A stretch of DNA of 8,047 bases from Blastocatellia bacterium (GTDB lineage Bacteria; Acidobacteriota; Blastocatellia; Pyrinomonadales; Pyrinomonadaceae): the NCBI GenBank assembly GCA_013695195.1, contig JACDAY010000157.1, positions 1-8,047 on the forward strand, read 5' to 3'. The notes beneath the pieces were generated by a model. That model was not told the DNA's origin and did no database searches. It saw nothing but the letters and a program-made list of their open reading frames with translations. This document shows, piece by piece, positions 1 to 5,789 of the stretch. Positions within the stretch are counted from its first letter, which is position 1, and the number at the start of each line of letters is the position of its first letter. The translations under genes and the position numbers were made by a program.

Positions 1-39
1 TACGAGAATACGCGGCGACCGGTCAAAAAAGTGTTTCAC
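1..39 (-). CDS. Possible 5' end of a further gene (partial, GTG start)
   Basis: Reading leftward from a GTG at 39-37 gives an open frame, VKHFFDRSPRILV, which runs off the window. A weak GGA lies six bases before the GTG. The frame is open back to the Trm112 stop, so a TTG at 63-61 is an alternative start, but nothing resembling a ribosome binding site precedes it. A charged N-terminus followed by an R-I-L-V strand is how many Rossmann-type proteins begin, for example heptosyltransferases or other glycosyltransferases. Thirteen residues cannot decide this. It would lie 63 bases downstream of the Trm112 gene and could be co-transcribed with it. Confidence 0.35.
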   Translation of the reverse strand, partial: MKHFFDRSPRILV

Positions 40-102
40 ATTTTTCCGATTGATCTCTTTCAATGTTCGAGGCGGGCCAGAAAGATCAGCCAGGTTCCAA
101 AG

Positions 103-279
103 CTATTTTTCAACTGTCGCCTCGTCAACAAGCATCACGGGTATTTCGTCGCGGATCGGATAGACTAACGAACATTCAGGATTCGTGCATTTCAGGCCGC
201 TTTGATCGGCTTTTAGCTCGATTTTAGATTTGCACTTGGGGCAGCGAAGTATTTCTAAAAGTTCGGGGCTGATAGCCAT
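103..279 (-). CDS. Trm112-family small zinc-binding protein
   Basis: This 58-residue protein has the Trm112 (YcaR-like) layout. An N-terminal helix (SPELLEILRCP) leads into a zinc site with C13-x2-C16 and C31-x4-C36, then the hallmark YPIRDEIPVMLVDEA stretch near residues 40-54. In eukaryotes and archaea Trm112 activates methyltransferases; bacterial members are small partners of unclear role, often beside envelope genes. I chose the ATG at 279 because GGAG sits eight bases upstream and homologues begin at this helix. The frame stays open for 39 more codons upstream, but that extension overlaps the end of the Kelch gene and looks non-protein-like. The last paired cysteines are separated by four residues rather than two, a mild deviation. 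The family call is firm; the partner is unknown. Confidence 0.85.
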   Translation of the reverse strand: MAISPELLEILRCPKCKSKIELKADQSGLKCTNPECSLVYPIRDEIPVMLVDEATVEK

Positions 280-320
280 AATTGAAACTCCAAATTCGTA
301 CAACAGACTATTAGCCTGTT

Positions 321-343
321 GCGACAGACAAACAGTCTGTCGC
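321..343. terminator. Perfect 9-bp hairpin between the Kelch and Trm112 genes
   Basis: GCGACAGAC (321-329) and GTCTGTCGC (335-343) form a perfect nine-base-pair stem with loop AAACA. It lies just past the Kelch stop codon (352-350) and before the Trm112 start. On the minus strand, the direction of both genes, it is not followed by a T-run, so it is not a canonical intrinsic terminator. It could slow RNA decay, attenuate read-through, or be a protein-binding palindrome. Confidence 0.4.
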
Positions 344-349
344 TTGTTC

Positions 350-1492
350 TTAAGCTCGATAAACCCAGGCGTTAGCACTGACATTGTTTCCGTCATGATA
401 ACCGCCCGTGATCAAAACTTTTCCGTTTTGCAGCAGCGTTGCCGTCGCAAACAACCGTTTTGTTCCCATGTCGCCGTCGGCAAACGAAAAAATGTTGGTC
501 GCCGGATCGAATACTTCAGCCCGGTTTGCACCGCCCGCGATCAAAACTTTGCCGTTTTTTAAGAGTATTGCCGTGCCTTGCAATTTGTAACGGGCAGTAT
601 TCATATTGCTTCGGACAGTTGTAAAAGTTCCGTTGGCGGGATTAAAAATTTCCGCGTTTCGATACGCTCCGTCGCCGTCGCGCTCATCCGAGCCGCCAAT
701 AATCAAAATTCTGCCGTCCGCCAGCCGAGTCGCCTCGTGTTTATGCCGCTTGACGGTTAAATGTCCCGCAGCTTCAAAATTCCCGTTTGCAGGATTGTAG
801 ATTTCGGCGCTTGTGTAAATCGTAATGTCCGCTCGTCTACCCTTATGGCCGCCTGTTATAAACACTTTCCCGTCATTCAGCAAAGTCGCCGTATGAGACT
901 CACGCGGCGCCGCCATCTGGCCGGTCGCCATAAAAGAATTGGTTTGCGGATCAAAAAGCTCGGCATCAGCCAAGAATGTCCAGCCCGTTCCGACACCGCC
1001 GGCAAGAAGAACCTTACCGTCATTCAAAAGTGCGGCGACGTGGCCGCTGCGAGCCGTAACCATTCTTCCAACTGACGTAAACCGATTTGTTGCCGGGTCA
1101 TAAACTTCCGCGCTGTTCAGATAATCGCCGTTGTAGCCGCCGGAAATTAAGACCTTGCCATTTGGCAGGAGCGTTGCCGTATGACCGGAGCGCTCTGTCG
1201 TCATACTTTCCGCCAATGCAAAAGCATTTGTCGCCGGATCAAACACTTCAACGCTCGACAAACCACCGCCGGCGCCGACAAATCCGCCCGCAATCAAAAC
1301 TTTGCCACTGCCCAAAAGCGTCGCCGTGTGCGCGGCGCGTTTTGCCGTCATGTTCCGAATTGCACTGACAACCCCATCATTGAGCGCGGTCCTCTGTTCA
1401 TCAGTTACAACCACGGCGCGACAACCTGGAACAAAAATAAAAGTCGTCACCAACATTAGAAAAAGCGACACTTCCTTTTTCGCATTTCTCAT
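350..1492 (-). CDS. Secreted Kelch-repeat lipoprotein (beta-propeller)
   Basis: This 380-residue protein begins with a basic N-terminus and a hydrophobic stretch ending in VPGC, a lipobox-like site with the lipidated cysteine at residue 24. Export and anchoring to an envelope membrane are therefore likely. From residue 48 it consists of seven Kelch units at about 48, 97, 144, 193, 245, 297 and 342, each 39-52 residues long. Each has the pattern xxxRxxHTATLLxxGKVLIxGG followed by an (A/V)E(V/I/L)(Y/F)(D/N)P segment. Seven units suit a single closed propeller. Unit 7 ends in AWVYRA with no trailing linker, so N-terminal residues 25-47 may complete its last blade. Such proteins usually mediate binding; no catalytic motif is visible. 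A weak GAG lies nine bases before the ATG. The ligand is unknown. Confidence 0.85.
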   Translation of the reverse strand: MRNAKKEVSLFLMLVTTFIFVPGCRAVVVTDEQRTALNDGVVSAIRNMTAKRAAHTATLLGSGKVLIAGGFVGAGGGLSSVEVFDPATNAFALAESMTTERSGHTATLLPNGKVLISGGYNGDYLNSAEVYDPATNRFTSVGRMVTARSGHVAALLNDGKVLLAGGVGTGWTFLADAELFDPQTNSFMATGQMAAPRESHTATLLNDGKVFITGGHKGRRADITIYTSAEIYNPANGNFEAAGHLTVKRHKHEATRLADGRILIIGGSDERDGDGAYRNAEIFNPANGTFTTVRSNMNTARYKLQGTAILLKNGKVLIAGGANRAEVFDPATNIFSFADGDMGTKRLFATATLLQNGKVLITGGYHDGNNVSANAWVYRA

Positions 1493-1509
1493 AATATTTT
1501 TCTCACAAA

Positions 1510-1515
1510 ATTATA
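1510..1515 (-). promoter_or_regulatory. Candidate -10 box for the Kelch gene
   Basis: A perfect TATAAT reads on the minus strand 17 bases before the Kelch start codon, within an AT-rich stretch. No sequence resembling TTGACA is found 16-18 bases further upstream, so this is a half-supported promoter. Its closeness to the start would leave only a short 5' untranslated region. Confidence 0.3.
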
Positions 1516-1555
1516 ATTAAAGAGTGACCCGTACCGCCCAACAACATTCTTAATG

Positions 1556-1580
1556 CAAAGATGTCATAACAACATCTTTG
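1556..1580. repeat. Perfect 9-bp inverted repeat in the SPFH-Kelch intergenic gap
   Basis: CAAAGATGT (1556-1564) and ACATCTTTG (1572-1580) are perfect inverted copies around a seven-base spacer, CATAACA. The element lies 127 bases beyond the SPFH stop and 64 bases before the Kelch start. No T-run follows it in the minus direction, so a terminator for the SPFH transcript is only weakly supported. An operator upstream of the Kelch promoter is equally possible. A shorter dyad, GTCGA/TCGAC, sits at 1590-1604. The rest of the 214-base gap (1493-1706) is AT-rich with no gene. Confidence 0.45.
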
Positions 1581-1706
1581 AAATTTTGTGTCGACGCCAT
1601 CGACGACAAAGAAATAACATTGACGCTGTTGAACAATAATAAAACACTAAATTTCATATTTTGTAGAAACTATTGGCAACCGCAGGTAATTCTGACTCAT
1701 TCAACA

Positions 1707-2849
1707 TTAGCTTGCGGCTTCCGTCTTTGTGCCGCATTCGGGGCAGAACTTTGCTCCCGCAGCTAATTCGAACTGACAATTAGAGCATTTGGCCTTTTCC
1801 TGTGTTGTGCCGCATTCCGAGCAGAATTTCGCACCCTCGCGTAGTTCCGCTCCGCATTTTACGCACGGCACTTTCCCGACTTCCATCTTGCCGCCGCAAT
1901 CCGAACAGAATTTAACACCGGCAGCGTTCTGTTTGCCGCATGTGGGGCATAAAACTCCGGACGCTTGTCCGCCTTGCGCCTGCTGGCCAAAGGCATTGGC
2001 CATTTGGCCGCCGACGGCAAATCCCGCACCCAAACCGGCGCCAAGGCCTGCACCGCCGCCTTCGTTTTGCGCCGCGTCGCGCAAGGCGTCGGCGGCCTGA
2101 AACTGCATGTAATTCTGGGCATCCCCGAGCGCTCCCATCGAGGAACGTTTGTCCATCGCCGCTTCGACTTCGGGCGGAAGGCTTATGTTTTCGACATAAA
2201 ACTTCGTAACCTCAAGGCCGTAGCCTTTAAAATCTTCGTTGATCTTGGCGCGTAAACTCTCGCCGACTTCCTTATATTGCGCCGCCAGATCGAGGGCGGG
2301 AATCTTCATTTCGCCCAAAGCGTCCGAAAATTCGGTTACGATTGCACGCTTTAACTGCCCGTCGATATCCTCGGTTTGAAAATGAGGGTTAGTTCCGGCG
2401 ATCTCCTTTATAAATTCGCCAGGATCGGAAACCCGCAGGCTGTAAGCGCCGAACGCACGCAGGCGGACTATGCCGAAATCGGCATCGCGAAGCATTATCG
2501 GATTCGAAGTTCCCCACTTCATATCGGTAAATTGTTTCGTGTTTACAAAATAAACTTCCGATTTCATCGGCGAGTTAAAGCCGTATTTCCATGCGCCGAG
2601 TTTCGACAAAATCGGCGTATTTCCGCCGTCGATCGTGTAACGCCCCGGAGTAAAAACGTCGCCGATCTGCCCCTCGAATACGAAAACCGCTGCCTGCGAT
2701 TCACGAACGATAAGCTGCGCTTCGTTCTTGATCTCCTGCCCCGCAACCGGAAACCGATAAAGCAGCGTGTCCTTCGAATCATCCAGCCACTCAATTACCT
2801 CAATAAACTGATTCAACGCCGCCTCTTTAACTTTGTCGAGAATACCCAT
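1707..2849 (-). CDS. SPFH/Band 7 protein with three C-terminal zinc ribbons
   Basis: This 380-residue protein has an SPFH (Band 7) region over roughly residues 20-235. Recognisable parts are FPVAGQEIKNEAQLIVRESQ, the F-E-G-x-I-x-D-V-F-x-P-G-R-Y turn and a later YGLEVTKFYVENISLPPEV strand. A flexible Gly/Ala/Gln segment (about 255-297) follows. Three zinc-ribbon knuckles come next, each CxxC-x10-CxxC, with cysteines at 301/304/315/318, 329/332/343/346 and 355/358/369/372. Relatives are the bacterial YdjI-like proteins, sometimes labelled virion core protein-like, which are thought to organise membranes or stress responses. No transmembrane segment or signal peptide is visible, so it is probably cytoplasmic and membrane-associated at most. 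The ATG at 2849 is preceded by AGGAGA, seven bases away; a 14-codon longer frame from 2891 has no such site. Confidence 0.85.
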   Translation of the reverse strand: MGILDKVKEAALNQFIEVIEWLDDSKDTLLYRFPVAGQEIKNEAQLIVRESQAAVFVFEGQIGDVFTPGRYTIDGGNTPILSKLGAWKYGFNSPMKSEVYFVNTKQFTDMKWGTSNPIMLRDADFGIVRLRAFGAYSLRVSDPGEFIKEIAGTNPHFQTEDIDGQLKRAIVTEFSDALGEMKIPALDLAAQYKEVGESLRAKINEDFKGYGLEVTKFYVENISLPPEVEAAMDKRSSMGALGDAQNYMQFQAADALRDAAQNEGGGAGLGAGLGAGFAVGGQMANAFGQQAQGGQASGVLCPTCGKQNAAGVKFCSDCGGKMEVGKVPCVKCGAELREGAKFCSECGTTQEKAKCSNCQFELAAGAKFCPECGTKTEAAS

Positions 2850-2856
2850 TTTCAAA

Positions 2857-2862
2857 TCTCCT
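2857..2862 (-). promoter_or_regulatory. Strong ribosome binding site fixing the SPFH start
   Basis: AGGAGA on the minus strand ends seven bases before the ATG at 2849. It is one of the best Shine-Dalgarno matches in the window, and it decides against the longer frame that opens at 2891. Further upstream, TCAC and GTGA form a small dyad (2887-2902 region) near a TATTCT that could serve as a -10 box, but no convincing -35 accompanies it. Confidence 0.7.
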
Positions 2863-2974
2863 TGTTCTAATCTAACGATAGAATATCTCACAAAGTTTCG
2901 TGAATTGGAAATTTTAACCTTAGGTCAGGATCAATGAGTAGGGCATGGTTGACGGGCAGTTGATGCCTCTCACG

Positions 2975-4903
2975 CTAAACTTCCGGAGAGAACCGCTGCA
3001 TCAACTCCACAAATCGCGGATCGGAACGAAGCGAATCGAAAAGGGGATCAACGCGTCCGTAATTCCGCATCGAACCTCGTTTTTCGAGATTCTTTTCGAC
3101 ATAATCACATGCATTTTTGGTGTCGCCAAGCAGAACATAACGCGACGCGATGTGGTTTTCGAGATTATGCATGTCTTTGAGTTCTGTCTTCATGAACTCG
3201 ATCTGTTTGAGCCAAAACCCACGAATGCCGTTTGTTTGGTACGTCTGTCGCAGCGGCGCTATGGTATCCGACCGGGAAATCTCCCGTTCCTTCAAATGAT
3301 GTTCAAAAGCTTCTTCGTATCGCCCGTTAAGTTCGTAAATGCGGGCCAGAAAGAAATGAGCACGTTCGGTTCCCGGCGCAAATTCGAGAATTCTTCGGAA
3401 TTGCAATTCAGCACGATCATATTGTTTTGTGAAATAGAAATGAGCTCCAAGATAGATCGCGTTGTTAACCGAAGTAGGGTCGAGCGACTCGGCCTTTTTT
3501 AGCACCCCATATGCCTCGTCGAATCTTCCCCACGCGTTCAGCAGCATTCCCAAGCGGGCGTATGGTTCCGCAAAACTCGGATTCAGCTCGATTGCCCCTC
3601 GAAAATATTGTTCCGCCTCTGTCCAACGGGAATACCGAACAAAGCTGACCGAGCCCATTGAAGTATGAGCTTCGGGTGAGGCCGGATCCAGCTCAAGCGC
3701 CTTTTGGGCGGCCGTTTCAGCTTTTGCGAATGCTTCTTCGGTGGACAAAACATTTCGTTGCTGAAGCAAATGGTAACTGTCGGAGATTCCGGTATATGCC
3801 GCCGCAAAATTCGGGTCGGCGTCGATTGATTTCTGGAAGTAATCGAGCGCTGCGAAATACGATTCACGCTTTCGCTGATTCCAAAGAAAACGCCCTTTCA
3901 AATATGCTTCGTAGGCTTCGCTGTTGACCGGCGTCCTGTTGTTTTGCTCCTGTCTATCGGCAAGGGAGAAATCCCGCCGCAGCCGGCTTGAGATAGTGTC
4001 CTGCAAGGCGAGTAGTTTATTTGTCTGTCCGTCGAATTGTTCCGACCATAACTGGTCGCCGTTTTTCGCCGATATCAGCTGGAGCGTTACCCGCAGCCGG
4101 CCGGCTTCCTCCTGCACCCTGCCCTCAAGAACCGCATCGACACCGAGTTCGCGTCCCGCATCGACTGCGTTATGCATTTCGCCCGAAAATTTCAAAACCG
4201 AATTTGTCGGAGGAACAACTATATTTTCAAATCCGCCCAGACGCGTGATGAGGGCATCGGTTATCCGCAGTCGTAGCTCCTCGTCCCCGGTGTTGCGGGA
4301 AAAGGATTTCAGCGGCAAAACCGCGATGCTCTTTATCGCGGATCTTGCGGCTTTTGATGGGCTGAATGGCCCGTACAGTAAAAGCCCAGCCCCGCCGGCG
4401 AGCAACAAGAGTACTATCCCCGCGGCAAAAGCAGACTGGGCGCGACTGATTCTTCGCTTTGCACTCGGTATTTCGTTGAAAGCAGACGGTATTTCGTCAA
4501 ACACCTCTTCCCGCTCCTCGATTACAGTATCCGAAAGCGTTCGCTTTTCAATTACCAATTGCCGAGTAGCGCCGTTTGGAACCTCGCGCACGTTGGCGGC
4601 GAACCGGTAGCCTCGACGCGGCACGGTCTGGATACTACCGTCTTCGCCCAAAACCTTTCGCAGGGCGGAAACCGCATTGTTCAAATTTCCCTCTTCGACG
4701 AACGTGTCCTGCCAGACGGCGCTCAAAATTTGGTCGCGCTCGACAAGCTCGCCGTGCTCCGCGATCAGCACGGCGAGAACGTCAATTGCCTTTGGCGGGA
4801 GCAGGACAGTATCGCCCCCCCGCCACAAAACCCGCTTTTCGGCATCGAAGCGAAATTCTCCGAACTCATATATATGATTGATTCTATTAGAGATAGTCCG
4901 CAT
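2975..4903 (-). CDS. CadC-type winged-helix regulator with membrane segment, TolB-like domain and TPRs
   Basis: Numbered from the ATG at 4903, this 642-residue protein has an OmpR/PhoB-type winged helix at about 12-105. The probable recognition helix is near 69-87 and the wing carries VPRRGYRF near 94-101. A charged linker leads to one hydrophobic segment (158-178), then a TolB-like/FlgO-like domain (about 190-305, starting KSIAVLPLKSF). About six TPR units follow over 328-543, then a helical C-terminal tail. The order suggests a one-component membrane regulator of CadC/ToxR type: DNA binding in the cytoplasm, sensing or protein contacts outside. Effectors and targets are unknown. A TTG at 4930 would add nine residues but has no usable ribosome binding site; the ATG also lacks a clear one. 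The start overlaps three 11-bp repeats, hinting at autoregulation. Confidence 0.88.
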   Translation of the reverse strand: MRTISNRINHIYEFGEFRFDAEKRVLWRGGDTVLLPPKAIDVLAVLIAEHGELVERDQILSAVWQDTFVEEGNLNNAVSALRKVLGEDGSIQTVPRRGYRFAANVREVPNGATRQLVIEKRTLSDTVIEEREEVFDEIPSAFNEIPSAKRRISRAQSAFAAGIVLLLLAGGAGLLLYGPFSPSKAARSAIKSIAVLPLKSFSRNTGDEELRLRITDALITRLGGFENIVVPPTNSVLKFSGEMHNAVDAGRELGVDAVLEGRVQEEAGRLRVTLQLISAKNGDQLWSEQFDGQTNKLLALQDTISSRLRRDFSLADRQEQNNRTPVNSEAYEAYLKGRFLWNQRKRESYFAALDYFQKSIDADPNFAAAYTGISDSYHLLQQRNVLSTEEAFAKAETAAQKALELDPASPEAHTSMGSVSFVRYSRWTEAEQYFRGAIELNPSFAEPYARLGMLLNAWGRFDEAYGVLKKAESLDPTSVNNAIYLGAHFYFTKQYDRAELQFRRILEFAPGTERAHFFLARIYELNGRYEEAFEHHLKEREISRSDTIAPLRQTYQTNGIRGFWLKQIEFMKTELKDMHNLENHIASRYVLLGDTKNACDYVEKNLEKRGSMRNYGRVDPLFDSLRSDPRFVELMQRFSPEV

Positions 4904-4930
4904 TACAAATTCGTGACAAATTTCTGACAA
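4898..4930 (-). promoter_or_regulatory. Three head-to-tail 11-bp repeats over the regulator's start codon (candidate operator)
   Basis: Read on the minus strand, this stretch is TTGTCAGAAAT, TTGTCACGAAT, TTGTAATGCGG: three contiguous 11-base units sharing TTGT-A at the start, the first two also sharing the AAT end. Exact 11-bp phasing puts each unit on the same DNA face, the typical layout for PhoB/OmpR-type winged helices, which bind direct repeats. The downstream gene encodes that fold. The third unit contains the start codon, so binding here would block transcription or initiation. Function is inferred; the repeat itself is seen directly. Confidence 0.55.
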
Positions 4931-4935
4931 CTTCT

Positions 4936-5006
4936 ACAGGACTTTTCGACTGCCAAAGCATAAAACCTTTATACGCAGAAAGCAAGCAAATTTCCAGCGG
5001 TTCGGA
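4936..5006 (+). repeat. Leader element copy A (upstream of the secreted protein gene)
   Basis: This non-coding segment recurs at 5684-5755. From 4951 to 5006 it aligns without gaps to 5700-5755 at 40 of 56 positions, counted by eye. The best part is TGCCAAAGCATAAAAC against TGCCAAAGAATAAAAC, and ACAGG lies about 15 bases earlier in both. It could be a duplicated promoter and leader or a structured RNA. Confidence 0.5.
4945..4973 (+). promoter_or_regulatory. Weak candidate promoter for the secreted protein gene
   Basis: TTCGAC (4945-4950) and TTTATA (4968-4973) are separated by 17 bases, a standard spacing, about 120 bases before the ATG at 5097. Each hexamer only partly matches consensus. 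The equivalent bases in leader copy B are not conserved, which weakens the call. Confidence 0.25.
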
Positions 5007-5096
5007 TCTGTTGCTCAAGTCGATTCGAGACTAAGGAAAAGGCAGCAGGTCCGAAAATGCACAAACGAAAACTGATAGCAAAAGGAGAATAAGACA

Positions 5097-5594
5097 ATGA
5101 GATTTAGAAAGCTTACATTAGCGGCCGGCATCGCGGCCATCGTTACATTCGGATTTCTTTCAGGCGCATCGAGTTCAGCATCGGAAGGCGCGGGAGCAAG
5201 GGCGCTTGAAGGGTCATGGCAAGTAAGCCTGACCCCTACATATGACCCAAATGTCACCGGTTTTAACGAAATGATGACGTTTGGAGCGGGCGGCGCAATT
5301 GTCGAGAGCAACAATTATCCGTTTCATCTTTTAGGCCTGACGGCCGGCCCGGGACACGGAACATGGCGTTATGCGGGAGCGCGGAATTTTCCATTTACCT
5401 TTATCAAATTTTTATTCGCTACAAACGGGCAAGCCGCCGGAACGCTAAAAGTTTCAGGCACGATCACCTATTCCCACACCGACGATACCTGGAGCGGTCC
5501 CGCGACCGTGGCGATCTGCGACACCGCGGCGAATAACTGCACCGTCATCGATATAACAAATGGACAAGCCAAGCGAATCGCCGCCGGGCAATAG
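5097..5594 (+). CDS. Small secreted beta-rich protein, function unknown
   Basis: This 165-residue protein starts after a good ribosome binding site (AAGGAG, 5082-5087, nine bases away). Residues 1-28 form a classical signal peptide: a basic start, a hydrophobic core and a small-residue end (GASSSAS). The mature part opens with LEGSWQV, a G-x-W motif like that opening lipocalin-type barrels. It continues with alternating polar and hydrophobic strands and a GPGHGTW turn (residues 85-91). C141 and C148 could form a disulfide. I recall acidobacterial secreted proteins with the same G-x-W start, GPGHGxW turn and short basic end, but I know of no assigned function. It diverges from the winged-helix regulator across a 193-base gap, so it is a candidate target. 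Lipocalin-like fold is inference only. Confidence 0.75.
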   Translation: MRFRKLTLAAGIAAIVTFGFLSGASSSASEGAGARALEGSWQVSLTPTYDPNVTGFNEMMTFGAGGAIVESNNYPFHLLGLTAGPGHGTWRYAGARNFPFTFIKFLFATNGQAAGTLKVSGTITYSHTDDTWSGPATVAICDTAANNCTVIDITNGQAKRIAAGQ

Positions 5595-5622
5595 TTACGG
5601 CATTCGATCCTGCCGAAGTAAC

Positions 5623-5660
5623 GATCGGAGCTTTAGAACTCTTTCCCTTAAGCTCCGATC
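5623..5660. terminator. 11-bp inverted repeat downstream of the secreted protein gene
   Basis: GATCGGAGCTT (5623-5633) and AAGCTCCGATC (5650-5660) are perfect inverted copies separated by 16 bases. The element starts 28 bases after the stop of the secreted protein gene, where a terminator is expected. It is not followed by a T-run, so factor-independent termination is doubtful; it could be a transcript-end stabiliser or a protein site. A smaller dyad, CGGCA/TGCCG, lies at 5599-5615. The rest of the gap up to 5789 holds leader copy B. Confidence 0.45.
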
Positions 5661-5683
5661 CGACCTTGCCGCGGCTCGAATTC

Positions 5684-5755
5684 ACAGGCCTTTCAGTATT
5701 GCCAAAGAATAAAACTGTTTCACGCGGAAATCAAGGATTTTTGGACAGTTGCGGA
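5684..5755 (+). repeat. Leader element copy B (upstream of the CxxC/HTH gene)
   Basis: This is the second copy of the segment at 4936-5006, at a constant offset of 749 bases across the ungapped part. It ends 34 bases before the ATG of the small CxxC/HTH gene. Similarity then fades, apart from a shared GATC and AGTCGAT stretch. Its position before a different start codon argues for a mobile or duplicated control element rather than duplicated coding sequence. Confidence 0.5.
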
Positions 5756-5789
5756 AACCAGAAGATCAATCAGTCGATCGATAAAAAAC

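Noticed and set aside
280..396. 39-residue N-terminal extension of the Trm112 protein.
   Set aside because: It overlaps the Kelch coding end, runs through the hairpin, and a good Shine-Dalgarno sits before the internal ATG.
1620..1648. Plus-strand promoter starting with TTGACG.
   Set aside because: No acceptable -10 box lies at 16-18 bases, and no plus-strand gene follows.
3924..4610. 228-codon plus-strand open frame opposite the regulator.
   Set aside because: It is antisense to a gene with clear domains, has serine/arginine-rich low-information composition, and shows no recognisable motif.
4904..4930. TTG start at 4930 for the winged-helix regulator.
   Set aside because: No ribosome binding site at a usable distance, and the TTG is simply the first base triplet of the 11-bp repeat. 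The ATG at 4903 still contains the whole domain.
4936..5030. Possible c-di-GMP class I (GEMM) riboswitch in the leader ahead of 5097, suggested by ACGCAGAAAGC and CGGATCTG fragments.
   Set aside because: The conserved core with its GGGACGCAAAGCC-like strand and the paired helices is not intact in either leader copy, so only scattered look-alikes remain.
5057..5092. Twelve-codon leader peptide (MHKRKLIAKGE) just before the 5097 gene.
   Set aside because: It has no ribosome binding site of its own and no regulatory codon bias. Its end merely contains the Shine-Dalgarno of the next gene.
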